From positions 359,837 to 423,836 of the forward strand of contig DATAJS010000009.1 in NCBI GenBank assembly GCA_036262035.1: a stretch of DNA of 64,000 nucleotides. Reading direction: 5' to 3'. Numbering within the stretch: position 1 is the stretch's first letter; each line of letters starts with the position of its first letter. The translations under genes were made by a program, and so were the position numbers. The notes below the pieces were generated by a model, which saw only the letters and a list, made by a program, of their open reading frames with translations, had not been told where the DNA came from and did not search any database. The stretch is from Burkholderiales bacterium (GTDB lineage Bacteria; Pseudomonadota; Gammaproteobacteria; Burkholderiales; SG8-41). Shown here piece by piece: positions 16,681 to 25,479 of this stretch.

Positions 16681-18309
16681 GTGACGCTGTTCTTCGATCT
16701 GTTCGACTATCTGGCGCTGATATTGCGCGCCTTCGCGCTGATCGCTCAGACGGTAACCCTCGGCAGCGTCGCGTTTCTCTGCCTGATCGCGCAGCGCTTG
16801 CAGGCCGACGGCATCGCCGGGGCGGACACCGTGCAGCGAGGCGCGGTTCGAATCCTGCGCATCGCCGGCAGCGCGATCGCGGTCTTCGCGCTGCTGCGCG
16901 TCGCGCTGCAGGTGGCCGGGCTGGTCGGAACCGGAATTCCGCTGGACCGCGCGTTGGGCGCCGGATCGGTCATCGCGTGGTCGCTGCAGGCCGCTTGCGG
17001 CGCGGCGCTCGCGGTTCGCGCTCGCCGCGTCGATGCGTCGACCCTTGTTTTCGCGCTTGCCGTGCTCGCCTGCGGGATCGCGACGAGCCACGCGGCCGGC
17101 CGCATCGAAGACCGTGGCTGGCTGCTCGCCGCGACGGTCCTGCACCAGGCGGGCGCCGCCGTCTGGATCGGCGGCTTGCCGGCGCTGCTCGTCGCGCTTG
17201 CGACGGTCACCGATCGGCGCGCCCTCGCCTTCGTCGGCCGCCGTTATTCGGCGATGGCGCTCGCCGGTGTCGTCGCCCTGCTGACCGGCGCCGGCTTCTT
17301 CGCCGTGAAATACATCGGCTCCGGCGCAGCGATGTACGGCACCGCGTACGGCTTCATGACCGGCGCCAAGGTGGCGCTGTTCCTGATGCTCGCGTTCCTG
17401 GGCGCGGGCAACTTCTTCCTGGTGCGGCGGCTCAACCGCGACCCGGCGACGCCGATCTTCCGCTTTCGACGTTTCGTCGAGGCGGAGCTCGGGCTGGCGC
17501 TCGCCGCCCTCGCCGCCGCCGCGTCGCTGACGTCGGTGCCGCCCGCGGTCGACCTGACTGCCGATCGCGTCACCTGGGAGGAGATCGCCGAGCGCAACTG
17601 GCCGCCCCGACCGGCGTGGACCAGTCCGGCGCACGATCAGCTCGCCATCTCGAAGCTGCGGGACGAGCTGGAGAGCCGCGGCGCGGACGAGCGCGCGCTG
17701 GCGTTCGTGCCCGGCTCGGGCGTGCGCGTCACCTACAACGAAGCCGACAAGCTCTGGTCGCAGTTCAACCACAACTGGGCCGGCGTGTTCCTGTTGATCG
17801 GCGCGCTGCTCGCGCTCGGCACCCATGCGGGCCTGCGCTGGGCGCGAAACTGGCCGCTGGTGTTCATCGGGCTGGCCGTCTTCCTGTTCCTGCGCTCCGA
17901 CGCCGATGCGTGGCCGGCGGGCGACATCGGCTTCTGGGAGAGCTTCCGCGACCCCGAGATCCTCCAGCACCGCGCGCTGCTGCCGCTGATCGTCGCCATC
18001 GGCTGGTTCGAGCGCAACGTGCAGACCGGCCGCTACGACGTGCGCCCGTCAGGCTACGTGTTCCCTCTGCTCTGCCTGCTCGGCGGTCTGGTGCTGCTCA
18101 CGCACAGCCACACCCTCGACGACACCAGGGAAGTGCTGCTGATCGAGATGAGCCACTCGATCATGGCGCTGCTCGCGCTCGCGACGGGCGCCGCGCGGTG
18201 GCTGGAGCTTCGGAGCGAGGACCTCGGGGTGAGACGGGTCGCCGCGTGGATCTGGCCGATCGGGCTGGCGCTGATCGGGGTGGTGCTGATCGGGTATCGG
18301 GAGATGTGA
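16681..18309 (+). CDS. CopD-like integral membrane protein
   Basis: A 542-residue inner-membrane protein with about a dozen hydrophobic helices. The N-terminal half resembles the CopD/copper-resistance membrane domain (HQAGAAVWIGGLPALLVAL near residue 155 and the Ala/Gly-rich helices around it). A soluble loop at about 300-355 separates it from a second membrane part with HSHTLDD and EMSHSIMAL, whose histidines could bind metal or haem. The start is GTG at 16681. A role in copper uptake or delivery is the family expectation, not proven here. Confidence 0.65.
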   Translation: MTLFFDLFDYLALILRAFALIAQTVTLGSVAFLCLIAQRLQADGIAGADTVQRGAVRILRIAGSAIAVFALLRVALQVAGLVGTGIPLDRALGAGSVIAWSLQAACGAALAVRARRVDASTLVFALAVLACGIATSHAAGRIEDRGWLLAATVLHQAGAAVWIGGLPALLVALATVTDRRALAFVGRRYSAMALAGVVALLTGAGFFAVKYIGSGAAMYGTAYGFMTGAKVALFLMLAFLGAGNFFLVRRLNRDPATPIFRFRRFVEAELGLALAALAAAASLTSVPPAVDLTADRVTWEEIAERNWPPRPAWTSPAHDQLAISKLRDELESRGADERALAFVPGSGVRVTYNEADKLWSQFNHNWAGVFLLIGALLALGTHAGLRWARNWPLVFIGLAVFLFLRSDADAWPAGDIGFWESFRDPEILQHRALLPLIVAIGWFERNVQTGRYDVRPSGYVFPLLCLLGGLVLLTHSHTLDDTREVLLIEMSHSIMALLALATGAARWLELRSEDLGVRRVAAWIWPIGLALIGVVLIGYREM

Positions 18310-18392
18310 GACCGCCGCGGTGGGCGACAGCCTGTAGGGAGTGCTGGATACCTGCTGCCGCCGCCCTATGGCATTTTGCGCTTCTGCCGTTA

Positions 18393-18611
18393 ATGCGCCC
18401 GATGGACGTTCTGGAAGACCTTTGTCGCGACTGTCGGAGCCTGTCTTCGCAGGAAGAAGCGATCCCGCATCGCCGGCTTCGGCTCGCCTCGGCCGTGTTC
18501 GGCGCAGCGAGCGTGCGGGAGACCTACGTCTGCCGTGCCTGCCCGGCCGCGCCGCAGCGGCTGGTGCCGGACGATGCGAGCCGTCCGACCGTGTGGCTCG
18601 CAATCGCCTAG
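18393..18611 (+). CDS. Small CxxC-containing putative protein
   Basis: This 72-residue reading frame fills an otherwise empty convergent gap. It contains two CxxC pairs, CRDC near residue 10 and CRAC near residue 50, the pattern of a small zinc ribbon, and ends in RPTVWLAIA. There is no obvious Shine-Dalgarno before the ATG at 18393 (a second ATG is at 18402). Its end overlaps the stop of the LLM gene on the other strand. I cannot name it; it could be a chance frame. Confidence 0.4.
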   Translation: MRPMDVLEDLCRDCRSLSSQEEAIPHRRLRLASAVFGAASVRETYVCRACPAAPQRLVPDDASRPTVWLAIA

Positions 18612-19594
18612 CCGAACGCCGGCACGATCTCCCGCGCGAAGCGCCGCAGGCTCTCCCGCGAATTCCCGCCGAAGTTGGCGAGCACGTAAGTCACCCCCAC
18701 CTTTCGCAGCGCTTCGAGCTTCCGCACGATCTCGTCCGGCGTGCCGCAGAGCGCCGCCTCGTTGCCTGCGTCGCTGTGGCTGTACGCGAGGATGTGCGAG
18801 CCGCCGTCTCGATCGGGCGCGCGGGAGACCTCGATGGTGCGGCGGCGGACCGCGCCGGCGCGCGCGAGCGCGGCCCGGCGATCGGACTCGTCGCTCGCGA
18901 CGTAGGCATCGCGCGCGACCGCGACGCTCATCGGATCGAACGCGCGGCCGGCGGCTTCGACCTCGGCCTTGTATAGCGCGACACGCTCGCCGATCGCCTC
19001 GACCGAAGCGAACTGATCGAGCAGGAGGCTCGCGCCTCGCGCCACCACACGCCGGATCGACGCCGCGCTGCCGGCCGCCATCCAGAGCGCAGGCGCGCGC
19101 GCCGGCTTCGGCTCGACGACGATGTCCTTGAAGTCCCAGTAGCGGCCGCGAAACGAGAACCGCCGGGAAGAGCTCCAGGCCTTCATCATCACCTCGAGCG
19201 CTTCGTCGAACCGCGCTTCGGCCTCTTCCATCGGTACCGAGAAGCCGTGGAACTCGTTGTAGCGATAGCCCTTGCCGATCCCCAGATCGAGACGGCCGCC
19301 CGACAGGAGATCGAGCGTCGCCGCCTGTTCCGCGAGCAGCACCGGGTTGTGCCACGGCAGCACCATGACGGCCGTTCCGACGCGAAGCGAGCGGGTGCGC
19401 GCAGCGACCCACGTGAGGAGCTCCAGCGTCGCCGAGATCTGGCCCCAGCCGGTGAAGTGGTGCTCGACGCAGAAGGTGCCGTGATAGCCGAGCGCCTCGG
19501 CTTCGACGTTGAAGTCGACGTAGTCGTGGAAACCCCGCCCCGGCGCGGTGGGATCGCTGCCGGTCTGCGCGCCGCCGAAGAGTCCGAATCTCAA
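18608..19594 (-). CDS. LLM-class flavin-dependent oxidoreductase
   Basis: A 328-residue luciferase-like monooxygenase: RFGLFGGAQ at the N-terminus, EHHFTGWGQIS near residue 45, AVMVLPWHNPVLLAEQAATLDLLSGGR near residue 80 and GKGYRYNEFHGF. The best start is the TTG at 19594, preceded by GCGAGG; no ATG is suitably placed. It is convergent with the CopD-like operon and divergent from an EEP-family hydrolase, so it is probably monocistronic. Substrate unknown. Confidence 0.8.
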   Translation of the reverse strand: MRFGLFGGAQTGSDPTAPGRGFHDYVDFNVEAEALGYHGTFCVEHHFTGWGQISATLELLTWVAARTRSLRVGTAVMVLPWHNPVLLAEQAATLDLLSGGRLDLGIGKGYRYNEFHGFSVPMEEAEARFDEALEVMMKAWSSSRRFSFRGRYWDFKDIVVEPKPARAPALWMAAGSAASIRRVVARGASLLLDQFASVEAIGERVALYKAEVEAAGRAFDPMSVAVARDAYVASDESDRRAALARAGAVRRRTIEVSRAPDRDGGSHILAYSHSDAGNEAALCGTPDEIVRKLEALRKVGVTYVLANFGGNSRESLRRFAREIVPAFG

Positions 19595-19658
19595 GCCGCA
19601 CCTCGCTCGCAGGGTGTCGGCATACTGTGCCACACTGCGTGATCCACGAGGAGAAGTC

Positions 19659-20414
19659 ATGCGCTTTCGCGCCGTCACGCTGAACATGGAGCAGGACCAC
19701 AAGCGCTGGGACCTGCGGCGCGAGCTGATCGCCGCACAGCTCTGTCAGTTAAAGCCCGACGTCTTTGCGATGAACGAAGTGTGCATCCCGCGGCAGACCG
19801 CGCGCTGGCTGCAATCGGAGCTCAAGGCGCGCACCGGCGCCGATTACGCGCTGGTGCAGCAGACCAAGGTCAACGGGCTCGCGGCAGTCGAGGGCGAAGC
19901 GCTGCTCACGCGCTTCCCGATCGTTGAAACCGGCAATCTCGATTACCAGACGCGCGACATGGTCGCGCTCGTCGCGCGCGTGATCGTCGACGAGAAGCCG
20001 GTGGACGTCTACGTCACGCACCTCTACCGCTCGCTCGGCGAAGATTCGCTGCGGCTCTACCAGGTCCAGCAACTGCTCGCGTGGATCGACTCTCGTCCCG
20101 ACGCCGCGGCGCGCATCGTGTGCGGCGACTTCAACGCGCCGCCTCACATGCCCTCCGCGACGCTGATGGCCACCCGCCATACGCCGACTCAGACTGCGCC
20201 CACTGCCCCCACGCCGCTCGCAGGCGCGAACGGCGAAGTCTCGCATCCGCACTGGCCGCGCATGAAACATTGCATCGACTACATCTGGACCGCAGGCGCG
20301 CTGAAGGTCGTGGAAAGCGGCGTCTGCTTCGATCGGCCGAGCCCGACCGACCCCTCGCTGTGGCCTTCGGACCACGCGGGCGTGTGGGCGGACCTCGAGA
20401 TCGGCTCGGTCTAA
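19659..20414 (+). CDS. Endonuclease/exonuclease/phosphatase family protein
   Basis: A 251-residue EEP-fold hydrolase: TLNMEQDHKRWDLR at the start, FAMNEV with the metal-binding Glu, VTHLYRSLGE, GDFNAPPHMP with the Asp-Asn pair and WPSDHAGVWADL with the catalytic Asp-His. Members cleave phosphodiester bonds in nucleic acids, lipids or small molecules in the presence of magnesium. A GAGGAG site precedes the ATG at 19659. No signal peptide is visible, and no operon partner hints at the substrate. Confidence 0.85.
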   Translation: MRFRAVTLNMEQDHKRWDLRRELIAAQLCQLKPDVFAMNEVCIPRQTARWLQSELKARTGADYALVQQTKVNGLAAVEGEALLTRFPIVETGNLDYQTRDMVALVARVIVDEKPVDVYVTHLYRSLGEDSLRLYQVQQLLAWIDSRPDAAARIVCGDFNAPPHMPSATLMATRHTPTQTAPTAPTPLAGANGEVSHPHWPRMKHCIDYIWTAGALKVVESGVCFDRPSPTDPSLWPSDHAGVWADLEIGSV

Positions 20415-20422
20415 CCACGACC

Positions 20423-20526
20423 GTCATTGCGAGGAGCGATAGCGACGAAGCAATCTCGTTGCGAACGCAAAATGCTTTTCGTGCGCCACGAGATCGCCGC
20501 GGCGCCTTCGGCGCCTCGCGATGACG
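20423..20526. repeat. Dispersed inverted repeat, CGTCATTGCGAGG family
   Basis: The element runs from CGTCATTGCGAGGAGC through GACGAAGCAATCTCG to GCCTCGCGATGACG. Related copies are at 23561-23672, 37914-37980 and 42499-42591, always between genes. Confidence 0.75.
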
Positions 20527-22206
20527 TCAGTGCCCTTTCGCGCCGGGCGTCTTCGCAGCGGTCGGGAAGTACTCGGCCACCGGAATCTCGATCACGCACG
20601 GCGACTTCGTCGCGAGCGCGGCGGTCACCGCGTCGGCGATCTCCGAGGGCTTGGTGACGTAATAGCCTTTCGCGCCGTAGACCTCCGCCAGCTTGTCGAA
20701 GCGCGGGTTGACGAGGTCGACGCCGACGAAGCGCTCCTGGTAGTTGCGTTTCTGCTGCGCTTTTTCCGCGCCGTGGCAGCTGTTGTTCAGCACGAGCGCG
20801 ACCAGCGGGATCCCGTGGCGCACCGCGGTGTTGAGCTCCTGCGAGGTATAGAGAAAGCCGCCGTCGCCCTGGATGGAAATCGCGGGACGGTCCGGCCGGC
20901 CGATCTTGGTGCCGAGGCCGACGCAATAGCCCATCCCTAAGCCGCCGTGGCCGGCGTAGTTGTGAAACGTCCCCGGCAGCTCGAACGACAGTCGATCGTA
21001 GGTAAGCCCCGGCGCGACGCCGGCGTCGAGCGTGACCATGCAGTCTTTCGGCAAAGCCTTGCGCAGCTCCGGATACACGCGCTGAGGCATCATCGGATCG
21101 CCTTGCAGCGACTCCTCCTCGGCAAGACGAGCCTTGCGGCGCTTCGCCAGCGCTTCGATATCCGCACGCCACGAGGCGTTGTCTTTCTTCGCAGAGCCCA
21201 GCGCTTCGAGCAGTTGCTGCGCGACCGCTTTGGCGTCGCCGACGATGCCGACTTCCACCGCGTGGTTGCGGCCGACTTCCAGCACGTCGATGTCGACCTG
21301 GACGATGCGCGTCTGCGGGTTGATGACGCTCGAATCCCAGTGGGTCGAGTGCTGGTTGAGCTTGGAGCCGAGCGCGAGGATCACGTCGGCGCGATGGATC
21401 GCTTCCATCGCTTCGGGCGCGCCGCGGTTGCCGGGGATGCCGATATAGAGGGGATGGCTGTTCGGCACCGCGTCGTTGTGGCCGTAGGCGGGAATGAGCG
21501 CCATCTCGAGGCGCTCGGCGAGCGCGACGGCCTCATTGGTGGCGTCGCCGTCGACCACGCCGCCGCCCGCGATCAGCACCGGCCGCTCGGCTTTGGACAG
21601 GAGCTCGGCCGCGCGCTTCACCGCGTCGCGGTCGCCCTGTATGCGCGCCTGCACCGCGCGATACGCCGACGACGGACGGATGAGGCTGTCGTCGATCGTC
21701 TGGTTGTCCATGAGGTCGCGCGGGATGTTGATGAAGACCGGTCCGCGCTTGCCCGACAGGGCGCTGCGGAACGCATCGTGGATGAGCTCGGGAATGCGCT
21801 CGGTCTTGTACGCCTGGCGCGACATGGACGTGATCGGCTTGAAGATGTTCACCAGGTCGAACGACTGCGCGCCGTCGCGATCGAGATACTTGCGGTCGAC
21901 GTCGCCGGCGATGGCGACCACCGGCGCGCGGCCCTTGTACGCGAGCGCGATGCCGGTGGCGAGATTGATCGTCGCCGGTCCCGATGTCGTGAGACACGCC
22001 GTCGGCTTGCCCGAAGCGCGCGCGTAGCCGTACGCCATGAAAGCGGCGCCTTCCTCGTGGCGCGTATCGAGGAAGCGCACGTCTTCCCGCCCGTACATCG
22101 CGCACACGATGGTGTTGGTCGTCGAGCCGACGAGCCCGAAGATCGTGTCCACGCCTTCGGCGCGCAACGCTTCGATGATCGCTTTTCCCGCGTCGATCTG
22201 TGCCAT
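20527..22206 (-). CDS. Thiamine-pyrophosphate-dependent enzyme (acetolactate synthase-like)
   Basis: A 559-residue three-domain TPP enzyme. The catalytic Glu51 lies in TRHEEGAAFMAYGYA, and the TPP/metal motif GDGGFL ... LVLNNS is in the last third. The middle domain (PVLIAGGGVV, AYGHNDAVPNSH) resembles acetolactate synthase, glyoxylate carboligase and sulfoacetaldehyde acetyltransferase. It would cleave or join C-C bonds next to a keto group. The gene is divergent from a flavin monooxygenase, with GGAGGAGAG upstream of ATG. The exact reaction is not visible. Confidence 0.8.
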   Translation of the reverse strand: MAQIDAGKAIIEALRAEGVDTIFGLVGSTTNTIVCAMYGREDVRFLDTRHEEGAAFMAYGYARASGKPTACLTTSGPATINLATGIALAYKGRAPVVAIAGDVDRKYLDRDGAQSFDLVNIFKPITSMSRQAYKTERIPELIHDAFRSALSGKRGPVFINIPRDLMDNQTIDDSLIRPSSAYRAVQARIQGDRDAVKRAAELLSKAERPVLIAGGGVVDGDATNEAVALAERLEMALIPAYGHNDAVPNSHPLYIGIPGNRGAPEAMEAIHRADVILALGSKLNQHSTHWDSSVINPQTRIVQVDIDVLEVGRNHAVEVGIVGDAKAVAQQLLEALGSAKKDNASWRADIEALAKRRKARLAEEESLQGDPMMPQRVYPELRKALPKDCMVTLDAGVAPGLTYDRLSFELPGTFHNYAGHGGLGMGYCVGLGTKIGRPDRPAISIQGDGGFLYTSQELNTAVRHGIPLVALVLNNSCHGAEKAQQKRNYQERFVGVDLVNPRFDKLAEVYGAKGYYVTKPSEIADAVTAALATKSPCVIEIPVAEYFPTAAKTPGAKGH

Positions 22207-22228
22207 GGTCTCTCCTCCGGTCGATCGC

Positions 22229-22242
22229 CGATGCTAACATCG
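22229..22242. promoter_or_regulatory. Small inverted repeat in a divergent promoter region
   Basis: CGATG-CTAA-CATCG lies between the divergent TPP-enzyme and monooxygenase genes, about 23-30 bp from each start. It could be an operator, but the arms are only 5 bp long. Confidence 0.25.
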
Positions 22243-22271
22243 ATGATCGAATTTCGTAGGTGGTCCAGGTT

Positions 22272-23471
22272 GTGAAACGCGAAACACCCGGGTTCTCCGA
22301 CGTGAGCTACGACGAAGCGCTGCGGCGCGCGGAGGCGCTCATCCCCCTGTTGCGCGAGCAGGCGCCGCTGTGCGATGCGGCGCGGACGCTGACGCCCGTC
22401 GTGCTCGACGCGATCCACCAGAGCGGGCTCTTCCGCTACGTGCAGCCCAGGATGTGGGGCGGCATGGAGTTGCCTTTCGTCGCGTACTTCGACGTGCCCG
22501 AGCGGCTCGCCCGGGGCGACCTCGCGACGGCGTGGGTCGTCGCCAACCTCGCCTCGCACCATCGCAACCTCGTGTGGTGGCCTCTGCAGGCTCAGGAAGA
22601 AGTGTGGGGCGTGAACCCCGACGTCGGCATCGCGGCGGGCATCGCGTATCCGCAAGGGCGCAGCGTGCCGGCCGAAGGCGGCATCGTGCTGTCGGGCGAA
22701 TGGAATTTCTCGTCGGGCAGCGATCATTCGGAGTGGGAGATGCTGTCGAGCGTGCTGCGCGACGGCGACAGGGTGGTCGACTACGTGATGGCCCTCGTGC
22801 CGGCCTCGCAATACGAGGTGGTCGACGACTGGCAGGTGCTCGGCATGCGCGCGACGAGCAGCAAGACGATCCGCTGCGAGGACGTCTTCGTGCCGCACCA
22901 TCGCTACATCTCGATGCAGCTCGCCAAACCCGATCACAGGTGGCCGGGGCTCGACGTACACCGCAATCCTCATTACCGCCTTCCCAATTCGGCACTGGGC
23001 GGACACACCATCGGCGGCTGTCTCGTCGGCCACGCGCGCGCGGTGCTGGACACCGCGATCGCAATGGTGAAGGCGCGCAGCACGAGCTATCAGGGCGCCA
23101 GGATGCGCGACTTCGCGACGGTGCAACTGCGCATCGCCACCGCCGGCGCGAAGATCGACGCGGCCGCCGCGCTGTTACGCAACGACTGCCTCGAAGCGCA
23201 GCGTACCGTCGAGGACGGCGGCATGCCCGACATCGAGACCAGGCTGCGCTACAAGCGCAACTGCGCGATGGCGGCGAAGCTCTGCATGGAATCGGTCGAC
23301 ACCCTGCACGAGATGGCCGGCGGCAACGGCATCTACGAGAACCAGCCGCTGGAGCGCATGCTGCGCGACATGCGCGCGGCGACCGGGCACTTCAGCTTCA
23401 GCGTCGACGCGCAGCTTCCGCCGTGGGGGCTGGCGATCCTCGGCGGGGAGATCAAGAGCCCGACCTTGTAG
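22272..23471 (+). CDS. Acyl-CoA dehydrogenase-fold flavin monooxygenase (HsaA/HpaH-like)
   Basis: A 399-residue acyl-CoA-dehydrogenase-fold protein of the two-component monooxygenase type: FRYVQPRMWGGMELPF near residue 57, LSGEWNFSSGSDHSEWEM near residue 140, VLGMRATSSKTI and AGGNGIYENQPLERMLRDMRAATGH near the C-terminus. Relatives hydroxylate phenols with reduced flavin from a partner reductase. I prefer the GTG at 22272 because a GTAGGTGG sequence lies about 8 bases upstream; a GTG at 22260 is possible. No reductase gene is adjacent. Confidence 0.75.
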   Translation: MKRETPGFSDVSYDEALRRAEALIPLLREQAPLCDAARTLTPVVLDAIHQSGLFRYVQPRMWGGMELPFVAYFDVPERLARGDLATAWVVANLASHHRNLVWWPLQAQEEVWGVNPDVGIAAGIAYPQGRSVPAEGGIVLSGEWNFSSGSDHSEWEMLSSVLRDGDRVVDYVMALVPASQYEVVDDWQVLGMRATSSKTIRCEDVFVPHHRYISMQLAKPDHRWPGLDVHRNPHYRLPNSALGGHTIGGCLVGHARAVLDTAIAMVKARSTSYQGARMRDFATVQLRIATAGAKIDAAAALLRNDCLEAQRTVEDGGMPDIETRLRYKRNCAMAAKLCMESVDTLHEMAGGNGIYENQPLERMLRDMRAATGHFSFSVDAQLPPWGLAILGGEIKSPTL

Positions 23472-23497
23472 CGAAGGCGCGCTGGCCGGACTTTGCG

Positions 23498-23672
23498 TTA
23501 CGCCTGCCGGCTGACGCACCCTGGACTCCCGTCCGCCGCGCAGGGTGCGTTAGTCGTCCTGTGTCATCGCGAGGCTCGCACGGCGAGCCGTGGCGATCTC
23601 GTGGCGCACGAGCCGTCCCGAGCGCCTCGGGATTGCTTCGTCGCCGCGCGCGCGGCTCCTCGCAATGACACA
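23498..23672. repeat. Cluster of two dispersed repeat types
   Basis: The gap between convergent genes holds a GCGTTACGCCTGCCGGCTGACGC / GTGCGTTAG unit (23498-23552) and then a GTGTCATCGCGAGG ... GGATTGCTTCGTCGC ... CTCCTCGCAATGACAC unit (23561-23672). Nothing gene-like is seen in 23472-23736. Confidence 0.65.
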
Positions 23673-23736
23673 GTACGATTAGCGGCGGCGCGGGTTGCCG
23701 CAAGTTACGCGTCGCCGAAGCGCTCGGTGCGGGCCG

Positions 23737-24600
23737 CTACCGCGTGCCTCCGGGAGGATCGTTCCGGTCGTAGCGGATGCCGGCCTTCCAGTCCGCCATC
23801 ACTTGCTTGAAACCCTCGACCTCCATGCGCGCGCGCCAGTCGCGCCGGGTGTTGCTGAAATGTCCGGCGAGGCTCACTTCGAAGTTCGTCTCCATCATGT
23901 CGCGGAAGCCCATGTGGTTGACGCTGCGATTGATCGCGAGCTTTTTCATCATCAGGATTTCGAGGGGGACGCGCGCGATTTCCGCGGCCATGTCGTCGAC
24001 GACCGTGCCCAGCGACTCCGCCGGCACCGCTCTCGTGGCCCAGCCGTACTGCGCGGCCTCGAGACCGCTCATCGTCCCGTGCAGGAACGCGAAATCCTTG
24101 GTCTTGCGGATGCCGACCAGCGGCAGCCACGAGCCCCAGATGAGCCCCATCACCATGCCCGGCGCGGCCTCGACCGGACCGATCTTCGCGTCGTTCGCCA
24201 CGACCACGATATCGGCGAGGCCGGCGATGATGGTTCCGGCGGCGATGCATGCGCCATGGACCTGCGCGATGACCGGCTTCGGGATCTCCCAGACCCGCAT
24301 ATAGGCGCGCAGCCGCTTCTCGAAGTCGATGCGGTGCATCTCGGTATCGGTGCCGGTCTCGCGCTCGCCCTGTTTGAAATGCTCCCGGCCGTAGTCGTGT
24401 CCGGCGCAAAAGCCCAGGCCCGCACCCTTGATCACCACGACGCGCACGTCGTTGTCGTCCTCCGCCGCGAGCATCGCCGCTTCGAACTCCCGCGTGAGCG
24501 CTTCGTTCAGGGCGTTGCGCTTCCCGGGACGGTTCAGGGTGATCGTAACCCGGTGGCCGTGCTTGTCGTACAGCAGATGCTCGCAGGATACGGTCGACAT
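23737..24600 (-). CDS. Enoyl-CoA hydratase/isomerase family protein
   Basis: A 287-residue crotonase. The oxyanion-hole segments LGFCAGHDYG near residue 60 and HGACIAAGTIIAGLADI near residue 113 are visible. The first catalytic Glu of rat enoyl-CoA hydratase is replaced in AAGTII, whereas the second is present in IGPVEAAPG, so the reaction may be isomerisation or hydrolysis rather than simple hydration. It is the last gene of the acyl-CoA operon starting at 28901, with a GAGAGGTGA site before the ATG. Confidence 0.8.
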   Translation of the reverse strand: MSTVSCEHLLYDKHGHRVTITLNRPGKRNALNEALTREFEAAMLAAEDDNDVRVVVIKGAGLGFCAGHDYGREHFKQGERETGTDTEMHRIDFEKRLRAYMRVWEIPKPVIAQVHGACIAAGTIIAGLADIVVVANDAKIGPVEAAPGMVMGLIWGSWLPLVGIRKTKDFAFLHGTMSGLEAAQYGWATRAVPAESLGTVVDDMAAEIARVPLEILMMKKLAINRSVNHMGFRDMMETNFEVSLAGHFSNTRRDWRARMEVEGFKQVMADWKAGIRYDRNDPPGGTR

Positions 24601-24626
24601 GGCGTCACCTCTCCTTTACAGGCCGT

Positions 24627-25409
24627 TCACTTCTTCTTGCGGTCGAGGAACGCCTGCACCTTCGCCCGATGATCCGGCGTATCGCGCAGGATCGAGGTAT
24701 GCGACGACACCATGTCCAGATGCGCCGCGAGCGGCATGTTCATGCCCTGGTAGACCGAGCGCTTGTACGCCCGCACCGCCTCGAACGGCTGCGACGCGAT
24801 GGCGCGCGCGAGCTCGTTCGTCACGGTCATGAGCTGGTCGAAAGGCGCCACCCTGTTCACCAGGCCGATGCGGTCGGCCTCTTCCGCGCCGATCGCGCGG
24901 CCGGTCCAGAAGAGCTCGAGCGCGCGCGGCAGCCCGATGATGCGCGGCAGGTAGTAGGTGCCGCCGTCGCCGGCGATGAGGCCGACGTTGATGTAGCTCT
25001 CTGCGAGCGTCGCGGTATCGGCCATGGTGCGCAGGTCGCACATGAGCGCCATGTCGAGGCCCGCGCCGCGCGCCGCGCCGTTGATCGCCGCGATGGTCGG
25101 CTTGTCCATGCGCTCCATGACGAACGCGATCTTGTGGACGTGGCGCCAGAGAAAATCCTTACGCTCGAGGCTGTCGTTGTTCGCGCGGTCCTTCTGCGCG
25201 CTGATGTCGCCGCCGGAGCAGAACGCCTTGCCGGCGCCGGTGAGGATGACGACCTTCACCTTGGGATCCTCCTCGCACTGCTCGAGGATGTCCGCCCAGC
25301 GGTTGATCATGTCCTTGGTGAAGGCGTTGTACTTCTCCGGACGGTTGAGCGTGAGGGTCGCGACGCCGTGGTCGTCGACGTCGAAAAGAATCAGGGAATC
25401 GGTGGTCAT
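24627..25409 (-). CDS. Enoyl-CoA hydratase/isomerase family protein
   Basis: A 260-residue crotonase with LTLNRPEKYNAFTKDM, GAGKAFCSGGDISAQ and NGAARGAGLDMALMCDL. The first catalytic Glu position is Asp (GAGLDMA) and the second lies in a changed context (AESYINVGL), so classical 2-enoyl-CoA hydration is uncertain. It follows the CoA-transferase by 69 bp, a gap partly filled by a dispersed repeat, and precedes a second crotonase by 26 bp. It probably acts on a CoA thioester made by the acyl-CoA dehydrogenases of the same operon. Confidence 0.8.
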   Translation of the reverse strand: MTTDSLILFDVDDHGVATLTLNRPEKYNAFTKDMINRWADILEQCEEDPKVKVVILTGAGKAFCSGGDISAQKDRANNDSLERKDFLWRHVHKIAFVMERMDKPTIAAINGAARGAGLDMALMCDLRTMADTATLAESYINVGLIAGDGGTYYLPRIIGLPRALELFWTGRAIGAEEADRIGLVNRVAPFDQLMTVTNELARAIASQPFEAVRAYKRSVYQGMNMPLAAHLDMVSSHTSILRDTPDHRAKVQAFLDRKKK

Positions 25410-25433
25410 TGGGTCAGCCTCGATGTTGTGTTC

Positions 25434-25479
25434 CGCGCGCCGCGGTATTGCTTCGTCGCGTCGCTCCTCGCAATGCCGC
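25434..25479. repeat. Partial dispersed repeat in an operon gap
   Basis: GCGCGCCGCGGTATTGCTTCG followed by TCGCTCCTCGCAATG is half of the CGTCATTGCGAGG-family element, lying between the CoA-transferase and crotonase genes. Confidence 0.65.

Noticed and set aside
20415..20526. Possible small RNA or tRNA-like structure after the EEP gene
   Set aside because: The folding comes from the dispersed inverted repeat found at four other places; no tRNA arms or anticodon loop are visible.
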